Positions 35,201 to 49,099 of a stretch of 64,000 nt of DNA are shown piece by piece (position 1 is the stretch's first letter; every line of letters begins with the position of its first letter). The stretch lies in NCBI RefSeq assembly GCF_036850765.1, contig NC_089492.1, forward strand, positions 106,721,022 through 106,785,021, in the 5' to 3' direction. The stretch comes from Saccopteryx bilineata. Its lineage: Eukaryota > Chordata > Mammalia > Chiroptera > Emballonuridae. The notes beneath the pieces were generated by a model. That model ran no database searches. It was given only the letters and a program-made list of their open reading frames with translations, and had not been told where the DNA came from. The position numbers were made by a program, and so were the translations under genes.

Positions 35201-38050
35201 GAGTAGATACTATTGAAGTGACTGTTTTAGTCAGATGTGTAACAATAATGCGATCTGAAAGCTACATTTAACCAAGAGAGCAGTATTTTTGGAACAGCAG
35301 GCAGTATAACAGTGCTTTGTGAATATTAACATATTCTAGTAAATTAGTTTTCACTCATTATCATAAGCAATTACTTACTGTTTAGATGCAGTTCGTATTA
35401 AATTGGCAAGCAATTTGCAAGAATTAAAACATAACATAGAGAGCTTTCTGAAAATTCACCAATGTACTGAGACAAATGATGCTGCTAGGTTTACAGACCA
35501 TGTACCAAACATAGTAGCCATTAAACATATGTAGCATTAAAATAACAGTTGGTGGGCTACATGGGCTTTTACTGAAATATAATTTGGTAACCACTGTTTA
35601 GACACTACCAATACAACTGTACATATCAAACACTAAGAGGTATTACCCAAAGAAAGCCTGAGAAAAAAGTGGGAAGGCTTTGTTTTCTGAGAATTAACTA
35701 GTTATAAATTTGACTAATTTTTGGTACTTCAATAACCCATTGTATTGTCTGAATGATTTGGTACTACCCAATTTGTCCCTTTTAAGAAGTTTCTATTGTC
35801 ATGACTATTCTTCCCATTTCTCTCTGTGGTAGAGACTGCCTGTATTCACCACTATGCATTTCACCTACTTTAAAAATAGACCCTGAAGTGGGACATACAG
35901 CTAAATTGCATGCTAGCTGGGCATACAGCTGCCTAGTGCCTATGTTTCCCATTTTCCTTTGCAGTTTAATGGCACCATGTGACTAAGTTCTCACCAGGGT
36001 TACATGGCCAAAACTGATGTCTGATTATTTCAGTTCAGGTCCTCAAATATACCTGCACTTTCCTGCCCAACTTCCCCATTCTTCTTTCTGAGAGATGACA
36101 AACACTGAGACCCATGCCTTAGATCAAGGGATGGCAGCCACAGATTAAGAACTGCACTCTCCCACCTGGAACTGTAACTACTCTGTGAGAAAATAAAACT
36201 TATGTTTTGTACCTAGCTGTGCATTTTGGGGTCTCACTTTCATAACAGAATGTTTATATAGACTTTAAAACAAAATAACACAACAATTCCGTGCATTTTT
36301 TTTTTATGCTCATGACAGTCAAGTACATTTGATAGGGAAACTATAATTATCTGTTTTACAAATTTAAAAGAAATTAGAAGTGTAATGATTTTGTTATGGT
36401 CACAAAGTAATTTAACACCTTTCTTATCATAACCTTCCACAGAGGCTAGTAATAATCTGTGAGCCTTTTTATAGTCAACCACTGTTACTTACCCTGGCAG
36501 ATTCTATTGTGTGTGTGTGGAGGGTCAGTCATATCTTTCATGAATTTACCCCATTCTTAAATTATCTTCTCTCTTACAAAAACAAAATGGCATATATATG
36601 CCAAGCATGGTAATGATGCTGTCTGTGACACTGAAGCAAAATGCAATTGTTTTGAATATTGACCACTTACTTTAGAAAACTTGTAATTGTAAATTTTTCT
36701 CTGTCCCTTTGAGATATAAATCTTCTTCCAGCTTCTTGACAGTTTTATAACTCAGGAATGTCTTTTTCAAAGGCCTGGGAGCCATCTCTTTGAAATGTCA
36801 TCATCAAGGACGATAGTGTCCCTCTCTCCCAGTCTTTATGGAGTGAAGCCAAACTTGGATAAGCACCAATTAGCCAACACAGAGGACAGAGTCACACTGA
36901 GCCACCTCCCCCCTACACTCCTGGTGTCCTCCAAGATTTTCCCACAGGTCACCCCACAGCCAAAAGGTCTCCTGCTTCAAGTTTCAGTGGAGTTGAGCTC
37001 AATTTCTGTTCCCTATTTCATCTTCATTCTCAGAGAAAAAGCTCTACTTCTACATTGAAACTAGTACTGTCAGGAAGCTTAGTTAAAAGAAATATAGAGT
37101 AATTTTATTTAGAGGTATTTTATATACTGATCAAAATGCTAAATATTATTTTAGAGAAATATTGTAAGCAATATTCATTTAGAGTGAATTATGAGATATG
37201 ACTTCTATAACAAAGCATTTTATCTCCATTTCTTGAAAACAGTCACAGCATAAACAAGTATATAATTATTGATATAGAGTAAATTTTATCTATTTCATTT
37301 TCTATTGGCTTTATATTGTTTGTCTCTAATATTCTATCTTAAGAATAGAACTAATTCTCTTGGTTTTATTATTTACCTCAGAGCCTAGAACACCATGGGT
37401 CCTTCACAGATATATAATCATTATATGTGAACAAAATAAAATACATAATATCCAAGACAATTTTGATGATATATTTATTTTCATTTGATGTTTCAGAATC
37501 AGATACTTTTATACTATATGTATTATGAAGGACTTAATTAATCGGAAGATGCTGGGGGGTTTTCTTCAAATGTCAACTTTAGAATAAAAGAAAAAGGCCT
37601 AATTTTTCATTACCATACTTATATTACATGTTTCTTTGGAATATCCATAAATGTATATAATTATATATATAATATGTATATGATTACATATAATGTGCAA
37701 TCTCAGAAATAAAATAAAATGTCATGTTCATTGATCATAGAGGGTGAGCCTTTAGATAACCAATATTACATTGGGGACAGATAAGTCCAAGTAACAAAGC
37801 AGAACAAATGAAAAACCAAAGAATAACCCTTTCCTTGATGAATGGCCTAAAATAACTCTTTTGTTGCTCCTCAAATTCAAACTCTTTCAAAACTAAAATA
37901 AGCAGGCTCTAAATCAAAGGCAATTTCTGAAGCTGGGATTTTATTTCTTCTTATGCAAATAAACATCTAAAATAATTCTAAAGGGCACATTATAAGGATA
38001 GAAACATAAAACATTGTTTCCACAAGAGGTTACTGATTTTTTTCAAGCAA
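32285..38050. other. Long repeat-poor intron stretch
   Basis: There is no lineage-specific SINE and no exon in about 5.8 kb. About 35800-36250 (TGTGAGAAAATAAAACTTAT, then GCATTTTGGGGTCTC) has the look of an old LTR 3' end on the plus strand. About 36690-37030 is a more G+C-rich block that may be another ancient repeat I cannot name. Confidence 0.45.
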
Positions 38051-38320
38051 TGTGAAAATTCTTGCATCAGGAAATGTTCACGAGACTCCTGGACATAGTT
38101 AAAGGTGAAGCGGTTACCAGGAGAAGGGGGTGGAGGGGAGGGAAGTAAAGGGAGATAAACCTACGGCGACGGAAGATGATGTGACTTTGGCTGATGGGCA
38201 CACAACACATTCAACAGCTCAAATGCTATAGAGATGTTTACCTAAAATCTGTGTATTCTTATTGATCAATGTCACTTCATTAAATTTAATTTTCTAAATA
38301 AAATTATTTAAAAAAAAGAA
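38051..38320 (+). mobile_element. 5'-truncated LINE-1 3' end
   Basis: GGAGAAGGGGGTGGAGGGGA, then GATGGGCACACAACACATTC, ATGCTATAGAGATGTTTACC and an A-rich end. The same 3' segment recurs at 43045-43215, so the two share an L1 subfamily distinct from the one at 7666-7966. Confidence 0.7.
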
Positions 38321-41300
38321 ATGTTCAAGCAATTTTTTATTCTTCTGTCATTTTAGTATTTGTAACCAACAGTTATTTTCATACTCATTTACCATATCCT
38401 TATTTATCTAGAAAATACAACTTCTTCTCCACATACTACATCATACATTTTAAGGTATAGATTCTCAAAATAACAAAGGTAATTCTCCTTTTAATCCCAT
38501 TAATGATATGAAACCATAAAACCCACAGTGTCTGTATCCATGAGTAAGACGTATGTGATACACTCAGAACAGGAAAGGACAATTTCTACTGTAACTTTAT
38601 GGAACATTCACCAATAAGCTGATCAAATATTTCCACGCCCATGAAGAGGTGATAGCTCGCTAAAATAAGTATGTAGGGAAAAACAAAACAGTGATGTTCT
38701 TTCCATAAGTAGCCTGATCACTCTCCCTGGAGAAATCAGTTACCATACTTTTTATCATCTCCCCATTCTCTTCCCAGATAATCTTCGACATGTCAAACAG
38801 ACATGTCCCAAGGTGGATGGGGTTTATGCTAAACCAAAGGGATCCATGTGGAGGATATTCATTGGGGAAATAACTACATCAGTTTTTAATTTTAGCAAGA
38901 TTACCGAGGCTTCTATGTGGGAGATGAGACAAATAGGAAGGAGCTGGGCCCAGGAGGCCCCACAGAAAGTTATTTCACAAAAATAAGAATAAACTATAAT
39001 GACCTGTGAAAAAAAGTAGATGTGAAAAACCATACAGGAGGTACTCTTGTAAGGACTTCTGGTGACTGAATTTAGAGGAGAAAAGGAAGAAATCAGAGGT
39101 CACTCCTTGGTGTCTGACCTGCTAAGGCAGTAGGTAGATACTGTGCCATTCATTCACTGAGAGAGGCAGCATCAGAGGAGGAATGAGATGAGAGAGGAAT
39201 ATAACGAGTTTGATATGTATGAATTTACTCATCTTCTTCTGTATGAGAATGGTATGTTACCCTGATAGTCCTGTAGTCCTTAGCACACAGATGTGTGCAT
39301 GGAAGTCACTTTTCAGCATCCGGCTAATGTATCAAACATAAGTTGGAAAGGATGTTCTTAAGAAAACCATTGTCTTCACTTTTATTTAAAATAATTTTTG
39401 CAAGGCACAGCTAACCTGTATATCCTTATCACCTTTAAAATATTCTCCAGATGTAATACTTAGCTTTTAATAAGACCTTTTAAAGTAATTTTTGCAAGAC
39501 ACAGCTAACTTGTATCTCCTTATCTTCTTTAAAATATTCTCCAGATGTAATTCTTAGCTTTTGATAAGACCTTTCCACAAAACCCACCTGAATTGGCTAC
39601 ATTCATCATCGGAACATTTGCAATGTTCCCTTTTTTCCAATAAGTTTCAGAAATTGCTTTATGGGAAAGGTTTGACTATACAGTACTGCCCCAGCATTTC
39701 TTCTGCTCAATTACTGTTTGATTCTCTGTATGTAATTGCTTGGTTAACTTATCGGGCCTTGTTGACTTATTTCTTCTGCTTATCACAAATGTATTAACTG
39801 TTTTCTGCATTCAGAGCACTTCAGTAAATTAGGATGTATTGGTCTACCAGTGATACTACATACATGAGCAGTAGGAAAAATGTCACAATATAGCTGAGCT
39901 TAAGCTTAGCTCCATGAATCTATTGATAAAGCTGAGTTAGGTATACTTTTTTAGCACCTTTGAATAGTGGAAGCAGAGAAGTGGTAATGGAATTCAATAT
40001 TACTGCAAAATATGCTTTGCATACACCCTCTTACCACTGCTCATTCTAATTATAAAATGTTTAAAGGTCTTCCCCTAAAAAACAACTTTAGTTAGACATT
40101 CTATATCAAAACATAATTCTGAACTACTAGACTTTTGCCTCCTAGAAGATAGTGGGTATGGTTCATATGATGCCCTTAGGAATATTAGAAAAATAAATCT
40201 TCCTCAAGACCCTTTATTTCCAACTGTTGGGAAATTATCATAGTAGATTGATTTTGTCAAAACAAGGCATTTGCTTGTTATGTCTTAACACTGTGAATGA
40301 GAACAGTTTCACAGGTCTATATCTTGCACAAGCATACATCACATCCCTTTAGTGAGATGAAGGAAACATTAAGGTTGGGTTTCAGAGAGAGATTCAGTTA
40401 ATCTTGGATCCTATTGTGCTGTGGTGTACAAACATGCTTCTCAGGGAGAAAGAAACATAAGAGACACAGCAAAGAACCAAAATTTCTATTTAACTACTTT
40501 CATTCAAGTAGACATCAGTGGCAAAAGAAGTTCCAGCTTTTTCTTGGAAAAAAGCAGTTTTGCACAGTTGAAATAAGTCACAGATCTAACTTGTAGAAAT
40601 AAAATGTCCTGAAAAGAAGGACAAGAAGAGAGCAGTGATAATCTGAGATGGATGAAGACCTTGAGCACATCAGCTGAAGCCGTATGTCTGAAGCGTGGAT
40701 TTCACGCAGACTAAACTGACTTGTAGAAACAAGACACCCAGGGTCCTCGGGAGAGATCAGTCTCTTGTCCTGTTCTTCTACGGCTGCTCCCAAGTACAGT
40801 TTCAATTTCGAGTCAGGTTAAATTGGGGGCCCAATTGGGAATATGTGGTTAATGAATTTCATACTATCTTCCTTCTTTTCAATTAACAAAAAAGAAAAAA
40901 ACCTCAAAAAATTTGATGGGCTTTACTGAGTCTTTTCAGCTGTCCCCCCACCCCTCACAGACTCATTTCAGAACATGGGGGAGACAGCCAGACTGCTAAT
41001 TAAACTATTAACTCTTCTTTCAAACTTGCAAAGCTTTGAACATTTATATTCCAGAAGCCACTCCTACTCTGATGCCCCAGACAATACAGACTTTCCAAAA
41101 ATATCCGGAGGAGTCGTACACACATTACACTAGGCCAGACTTGGTCTTGCAAATCAGGTCATACACCTTAACTCAAAATATTTGATGACTTCCACAGATT
41201 CTGCCTAAATCTATGTTGCCAATTTACATAACAAGGAAAGCCTCCAAAGTAAGCCCAAAGAGGCTTATTTTTCTGGGAGGTAAACTACAAGATGGCAAAA

Positions 41301-42840
41301 ATGAAAGGTTCTCTATGATGCTTTTGGAAGCACTAAGATCACTTTCTAGCCAATGGAATGTAAAATTGACACAAAATATAATGCTGTTGAAAATGGAGGA
41401 AGTGTGCAGAAGTTTAGAAGCCTCTACAGACTTAAGTTGTAAGCTGTGTACCTACTCATGAACCATAACGCCTCTAAGTTATTACCTAAGGGACACGTGT
41501 CCAATTTTAAAGCAAACAAAAAATGCAGCAAATTCAGTCTCAAAAGAGATTTTGTTAATTTTGAAAAGATATGTTAACAAAAATATATATAAAAATACAA
41601 TAATTTTTTACATAAATCAAATCTATAACCTCTCTCACTAGAACATTGCATTGTGAATGCATTAATAAAGTCTACATGTTCTATGTTAATATGAGTGAAA
41701 TGAATATGGTTAAAAATCCATCATGTAATGTGGAAGCATTCAGCCTTGAATCAGGGAAGTATGGATCTATTCATAACTTGTTATTCTGTGATTTGACCAA
41801 AGCTATTGAAACCACACCATAATCATCAGTTCCTTCTTCTGAAAATACAAAGTTTATTCCTGGTGATTGTTAAAGCCATTTCTAACTCTATTCCCTAAGG
41901 TTAATGTATCAGTTCACTAAAGTTAGCACTAACCTTGAACTTGATTCCAGCATTCACTGAATTGTTTGGCTAACATGAGCATGAAGGAGAAAATTGAAGG
42001 AGGAAGGTGTGTTTATCAGGGAGGCACTGTAGCAGATAACATGCATTAATAATTAGAATAGATATTTTGTTTCTTTTTTATTTGACTTTAAACAATAGTT
42101 GTATAGAATGTTTCATTATATTTTATCAGTGTAAAATGATATAGCAGAGGATATTTTATTTCATGCAGTAATTTTCTATGATTATAGAAAATTAAGTCAT
42201 AAATACAGAGGGAAAATAAACAGAAGACTGGCTGATCATTGTTAGCAGTTAACATTTTTATTTTCTGAAGTCATATACCCCACAAGACTGGTTTAGTAAC
42301 TCCATCCAAAATCAATGCAAATAAAAATCTACAGAGATGATGTTCTATAATGAGTCCAAGGTTTATTAAAAACTAGTTATGTAATTTCTGAGGTCTTTTC
42401 AGTCTAAAAATCTATAATTACTGCAGTTACTATTTTAAAAGGTTGGGTTTAAATGTTATCAGGCAAAACCCACCCCAGATAATTTGTTTTGTGAATACAT
42501 GTTAAGACAATTCTTTCTTACCAGAACAGAATCATTCTAAGCTGCAATGATTATGATCCTCGGTAGGTTCTACTGTCACAAATATGACTCAGATCCAAAA
42601 AGGGATTCATTATTCTATTGCAACAGTCAATTTAAACTCTGAAAGTACAAGAAAAAGTGAAAGTGGAACTGTTATCATTTTATCTGTCATTCTAGTTGAG
42701 AATGACCAGGTATCAACTCAGTAGTCCAAAGCTTATTAATTCTTACCCTAAGGAAATCTCACACAGGTTTACCAACACCATAGTCTTTTGTTTATTTGTT
42801 TGTTTATATGTATCCTTGTATTTGGGGATTTTGTTAAAAA
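38321..42840. other. Unassigned intron with one short tandem duplication
   Basis: No exon or named repeat recognised other than the duplication at 39387-39574. Confidence 0.6.
39387..39574. repeat. Tandem duplication, two copies of a 94-bp unit
   Basis: TAATTTTTGCAAG at 39392 recurs at 39486, and TAAGACCTTT ending at 39480 recurs ending at 39574. About 7 differences in 89 aligned positions by hand. Confidence 0.9.
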
Positions 42841-42852
42841 TTTAAAATCCTT

Positions 42853-43040
42853 CCCTGGCCAGATTGCTCAGTTGGTCAGAGCATCATCCTGAAGCACAGA
42901 CAATGCTGGTTTAATCCCCGGTCAGGGCACATGCAAGAATAGATCAATGTTCCTGTCTCTCTCTCTCTCTCTCTCTTTCCCTCATCCTCTCTCCCTTCCT
43001 CCCTTGCTAAAATCAATCAATAAAAATATGTTTAAAAATA
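42853..43040 (+). mobile_element. Older tRNA-derived SINE (Ves-like)
   Basis: CCCTGGCCAGATTGCTCAGT with box-B-like GGTTTAATCCC, GGTCAGGGCACATGCAAGAA, a (TC)n stretch, then TAAAATCAATCAATAAAAAT. This is the short pan-bat SINE architecture rather than the Rhin-1 body. The target duplication is unclear. Confidence 0.75.
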
Positions 43041-43044
43041 AAGT

Positions 43045-43215
43045 CCTAAATATAAGGTGATGGAAAATGATTTGACTTTGGGTGACAGGCATACAACACA
43101 ATCCATAGTTCAAATGCTATAGAAATGTTTATCTGAAATATAGGTAGTCTTATTGATTGATGTCACCATATTAGATCTAATTTTCTAAATAAAAATAAAT
43201 GATAAATAAATAACA
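43045..43215 (+). mobile_element. LINE-1 3' end fragment
   Basis: GGTGATGGAAAATGATTTGA, CAGGCATACAACACAATCCA and TCTAATTTTCTAAATAAAAA match the segment at 38160-38305. It abuts the SINE tail at about 43040. Confidence 0.7.
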
Positions 43216-44980
43216 ATTTAAAGTCCTTTACAGATACACAGTTAAAACATCATCATGTTCCTTCCCTGGTAAATTAATCGCATAATCTGAAATGCCACTA
43301 AGCCTTTCACACCAAAGGGCAGAAAACCACATTTTTTCCTGAGTTGCATGACAGTACACTATATACTAACTGAATTTCACCTACTGTGTTGCCTTTATTT
43401 TTTCAAGCACCTGTTGGGGGCCAACAGGCAAGGTGATGATCATTTTTATTGAAGAAAAAGAAAATCCCAACAAATGATCTGTTTAGTGAGCAGAAAAAAC
43501 ACTTAGGAATGCTTTCAGTGATTTATTTCTCAAGTTTCAAAATTTGCTCTTCACACAACTGTTTCATATTAAAGCAATACAAAATAATACACTTATTACA
43601 ATTTGGCACCATTCAAATGTTGAATGAATGAGGCTAGCTAGGGCAATCTCCACTATTCACCCCTTCAATGACTCCAGGTGAAACAAATAATTATATACAG
43701 CTAACTTAGTTCTTCAAACACATACAGACAATTCAGATCAGGAGCACTCATATGTGTAAGAGGTTTAAGTATATAGCTCATGATTAAATACTATTTGTAT
43801 ACGACAGAATTATAAAAAGTAAAAAAATATAGAAAAAAGAATTTAAGCAAGTGAGAGAAAGTTTAAATGATCTGGCTACTGAGAAAGAAAGAAAAAGAAA
43901 TTAAAAATAAAGAAAATATTTTAAAAGCAGTCACACTGGACTACAAATTCAGAACACGCATCCTTCTGGAAGTCTCCAAGCTGCACCCACCCCCCAGTCT
44001 GCACACCTAGTTCAACAGCACAGCTTGTTTAGGGTAAGGGCTATATTTTCAGACATCAACTTAACTTTGCATCATTCTACTGACTAGATATTCGGCTCAG
44101 GGCCAGCACAGACCAGGATTGGTCTAAAGGTTGCTCTCTTGGTTGGGAGACCATTTAGCAAGTGACATCGTGTGAAATTGATGGGCTGTTACTGCTTTCA
44201 TCTTTCTCAAGTTCAATAGCAGAAGGGTCCTTAAGATTTAATGAAACTGGTCTGTTGAGTGAAGCTTTCAGTCTGTTACAGTTCTTCTAATGCAATAAAA
44301 TGTGGCTCATGTGGGAAATGAGTACAACCTCAGGGAGTGGGACAGCAGTACAACTAACGTATTTATGAATTAAGGATAATGTTGTCGTATGGAATATTTT
44401 TAAGTCAGCTTTCAACAATAGGATTTCAGTTAATCTTTTTCATTAAAAAATAAAAGATGGGGAAAAATATTTAGTAATTAAGAAAAAGGAAATCAGCCAC
44501 ATTTGGATGCACACACACATACACAGAGATAAACAGAATAGAGAACAATGTAGAACAGTCCCTGGGTCTCTAGAGATCCATTAACATCTTATATCAAAGG
44601 AAACTAGCCAGGAAACTAGCCACTTACTCTTCTTTACACACAAATAGCATTTTCAAAAGCCAAATCCAAAAACAGATAAACGACAAAGCAATCATTTGAA
44701 GGAACGTAAATTACAAGCAGGCAGAGAGACAAGGAAGAAATATTAGAGACTATCAGCACTAAGAGGTAGCCAATAGAAAAAAGACACAAATAATAATAAA
44801 TCAATGCCAGCAGGTCAATTGTCGTATCTCCAACAAAAAGACAATTTCCCTGTGTGGTTCAGTGAAATAGAGAAACTCCCTCAGAACATTAGGGCTCAGT
44901 TATATTTCAATTTTCTTAACAGATTTTGAAGGCTCTGTGCACAAGACTGGATGAATATTGCAGATGTATTTCAGCAGAGC
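43216..44980. other. Unassigned intron
   Basis: Nothing recognised. Confidence 0.6.
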
Positions 44981-44986
44981 GTTATC

Positions 44987-45382
44987 TTTTTTTTTTTTTT
45001 GTATTTTTCTGAAGCTAGAAACGGGGAGAGACAGTCAGACAGACTCCTGCATGCACCCAACCGGGATCACCGGCACGCCCACCAGGGGGCGACGCTCTGC
45101 CCACCAGGGGGCGATGCTCTGGCCTCTGGGGTGTTGCTCTGCCGCGACCAGAGCCACTCTAGCGCCTGGGGCAGAGGCCAAGGAGCCATCCCCAGCGCCC
45201 GGGGCCATCTTTGCTCCAATGGAGCCTCTGCTGCGGGAGGGGAAGAGAGAGACAGAGAGGAAGGAGAGGGGGAGGGGTAGAAAAGCAGATGGGCGCTTCT
45301 CCTATGTGCCCTGGCCAGAAATCGAACCCGGGACTTCTGCACGCCAGGCCGACGCTCTACTACTGAGCCAACCGGCCAGGGC
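44987..45382 (-). mobile_element. tRNA-derived SINE, Rhin-1-like (type A), with an internal duplication
   Basis: Full-length minus-strand copy from a poly-T start through TGTATTTTTCTGAAG to the head CCAACCGGCCAGGGC. The segment GCCCACCAGGGGGCGAYGCT is present twice in tandem (about 45077-45120), giving two CTCF-like cores where other copies have one. Confidence 0.92.
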
Positions 45383-48300
45383 GGGAATAATCTTAGTGAA
45401 AGGCCAACTCACCAATTCTAGGTCCCCTTCTATTGGGAGTATATTTCCTCTTTGTTAGAAAATACATGGGTGAGGAAACAAACACTGACAAAGTGTTCTC
45501 GGATCTGATTTTGAATTCTTAGAAACAAGTGATCTCCTGCTAACTCATCATTGTAAGTCTAGAGAATCATAAAAAAAGCAGCTACTTTCTATGTGAGATT
45601 AAACCTCTCTATATATATTTTACGAACAACATTGGAAGACACTAGTCTAACTGCTTACCATGCAGAGGAGACTCGACGGCACTGCCAATCTCGTCAATCC
45701 AAAGCATTACTAGGATTAAGTCACAACGCTATAACATTGTAGATTATTTTATTGTCTTACAAAATGAGTTATTGGTTCCTAGGCAAAATGCACAACACAT
45801 GCTGTTTCGGATTCGCTGAGGGAAACTCCTTGCGATTGCAATAAGCAGAGCATAAAAACACAGAAAACAAAAACAAAATAGCACAAACCCATTAGTGTTA
45901 AAGGAAGGACTGCTGCTATATCAGAAATAGCTAGAAAACATTCAAAGGTGATTTCACAGCAGGGCATCCAAATATCAAGGTGGTGTTGCAATTTCCTAAT
46001 AAATGTGGGATAATATTTTCCTATAAAAGGTTCAAGTTCTCACCTTATAAAAACAGAGGTGATAATAAGACACAAGGCCAGAGAAGGTCATCTTTCCATC
46101 ATGATATAGCCTCCTCATCACACGCATTTACACGTAAAAACAACAACAGCAAAAACATTTTCCTCATGGGCATAGAAACTAACATCCACATCTAGAAGTA
46201 ATGTCTTTGGCTTAGATTGCTTACTCCTTCTTTCTTTAATCAAAGGGACAAGTTAAAGTTAGGAAAATAGTCACATAAAGATAAAGTTTTGAGGATCAAT
46301 TTTGAGCTCATTTACTTCACAGGGTTTCCAAAAATCCTCCTGGAATAGACAGTGTTAGTTCAATATAACTAAATGAGAGTAGAAATCAATCCCTACAATT
46401 AATACAAAACTTAGTGTAGAGGAAAGAAATGCAAGATTGGAGCTCTGAGACTGAGACTACCCAGAGTAAAAGAAAAGTTTTCCAGAAGAATTAAGGCAGA
46501 GCTTAGGAGTGATAGTAGGAATGAGGGAACACAGAGGGGAAGAGGCAAGTTAGCTGTCAATCATATCGGCCAAGGTCGCTTCTGACTTTGTCTTCTTCAC
46601 CAACCTTTTGTTTTTCCTCATTAGCACTTAACCTAGTCAACCCTCTCTTGTCATCGTGAGTCTACTGTGATAGAGGATTGACAGTTTCCAGTCCAGAGAC
46701 ACAAAAAATGTGTTTAGTGTTTAAGAAAGCATAAGGAGAGTTTAACTTCATTCACCTATGTCAAAACTACTTGGATAAATAAGTATAGAGAACATTACTT
46801 ATTCTTCCTTATTCTAGGAAACCAAGGGAACATTCAGCTTACTCTCTGCGTTGACAGCACAGCTACCTGGGGGACTAATTACGTGCTTTGTGCACACCTT
46901 ATGATCATGTCTCTTACAAGAACTCCCAAAGCAATCCTTTGCACAGGTCCACTGCTATTCTGTTTTTCAGAGCCTAATGTGCTCTGTAAGGTTGACAGAA
47001 AAAAACAGAAAAGCAGTTGTTTCTTTGTTTAAATTGAGAAGCAAATGAATGCAACAGACAGGAAAAATACAGGAAAGAGCAGTTGAAGTACAAACACAAC
47101 TTAGTCCTGTCTCTGACTTTGTCTTTGGCCAATCACACACCAATTTTTTCGCTTGTTGGTGAATTTTGAAGAAAATAAACTGTATTCAGAGTTTTCCTTG
47201 GAAAAAAATATAAAGCTTGAAAGAAGAAGAATGCTTATAGTGTACATATTTCCTCAAAGTAAACTGCAATAATGCCTTAGTTATCAATGGAACCATAAAC
47301 ATGCTGAATGTTCCCAAAATTGAAAATAGAAAGCAATAAAAATATGGATCTTTTAACTTCTTGAAAAACGAATGAGGTTGTTTATGGGGAAGGGTTGAGG
47401 TGGAAGAGAAGAGGGGACAGTAGAGGATCACTAGAAAGATCGTTTTCCTATCTGAATTTCCAAAGCATTGATATAATATAGTACTTGATTAAGAACAACT
47501 AACCAAGGAATGTTTATCTAATACCCACAGCACATGAGGCATTGCAGGAAATATAAGAAAAGCTTATATCCTGGATATATAATTGCCATATCCAGGGTGA
47601 ATCAAATTAGGAGTAACAGTTACATAAATAATACTTACATTTTAAAAACACTTTATGATTCTCAAACTCTGTTTTACATTGGTTGCTTCATTTAATTGAC
47701 ATTAAATAATGTGAATTCAAGAAAATAATGATCCAGAGATGGAGGTGATAGAAACCTTCCACAGGACGTGGCATGTGAAAGGAGTGGGTTGGAATAGGAA
47801 AGAGAGGAAGACAACAATCAGGACTGAAGCTGCATTGGTCTTTCTTTACAGAATCATAAACCTCATTGATTTCTTAAGGGTACAGGTATAAGTGTTCTCA
47901 TTCACCCTCAGTTTAGTGCTTCATCAAACAGTGAACACTTAACTGAATTAACCAGTGGGGAGGATTTGTCCTTCCACATTGTCTATCTTCTTCTATCTTC
48001 ATTGGAAACAGGGAGTTCAGAGTATAGCCTGTGGCTGTGGATTATCACTGAGTTCACAGGCTCTGGAAGTCAACCCATCCACTTAAGGTTCATTAGCCTG
48101 TGTTCCAAGGAGCCCAGGAGGTCATTCCTTCCTACTCTGAGTCCCCATAGCACATATCACCCAGACAATGACTGTAGCACAGCTTTAGCACTTTAAGTGA
48201 AATATTGTCTGTGAACTCTTTGTCTTTCAATTGGTTCATGTTATCTTTGTCTTGCCTCCCAATTAAACCCAGAAGCTCCTTGTGGATAAAACTATGTCAC

Positions 48301-48853
48301 TGGGATTTTTTATCTAGGCCACATAGCTCCTAGCAAAATACTTGATTTATTAGCACACATGCACATGCCTTCGAGTTACAAATGAATATCTTTGTTAAAG
48401 AAATGATTCCACTTGCCTGGATTTTAAACAGTGACACTGGAACAGGTGAATAACACCAAACAGGCTTTGTAAATACCTATGGTTTCTGATAGATAAAACT
48501 TGCTTAATTTGGTAATTGTGGCATTCTAGATGTGAAAAAGGCCATTTAGTCTGGACACCTTGTTTTATGCAAAAAGAAACAGGCTAAGAGATGGGATAGG
48601 CCTCGATAAGGCTCAAAACTAATGTGCAAAAAAAAAATAGCAATTGTTGTGAACATAGCACATTAAAGGCAATTTTATTTTATTTCAGTGACTGAAGAGC
48701 CAACCAAATGTGGGTCATTTGAGCTTCTGGCCCATCAGCTGAAAAGGCAAATTCTTATTTCTGTGAGAATCATCACAGGTGTGCAGGGCTGTCTCCTCCT
48801 TTGTTTTCCTTTTGTTGCACACTTCCTTCCAGATATCCTGCAAAGTATTTGTA
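45383..48853. other. Unassigned intron
   Basis: No exon recognised. About 48535-48610 may be a decayed MIR/L3-like scrap. Confidence 0.55.
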
Positions 48854-49099
48854 CATTGGTACCTTGAGCTATGAATTTAATTCGTTCTGTAACTGAGCTC
48901 GTAAGTCAGTCAACTCGTATATCAAACTGCCAATACTGGACCCGTGTGCCAACGCGCCAACTAGCGGCAACTAGCGAATCATGACTCGTATCTCGGAATT
49001 TCGCTTGGATCTCGAACAAAAATATAGACCGAGTCGCAGCTTGTATCTTAAAAAAAAAAAATTCATATGTTGGTCTGTTCATATCTCAAGGTACCACTG
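48854..49099. mobile_element. TA-site DNA transposon derivative (Tc1/mariner or pogo type), 246 bp
   Basis: Left end CATTGGTACCTTGAG and right end, reverse complemented, CAGTGGTACCTTGAGATAT are inverted repeats. TA precedes the left end; CA follows the right end and could be a mutated TA. Inner motifs around GTATCTCG/CTCGTA recur. It is CpG-rich for this region and has no coding capacity. Confidence 0.75.
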
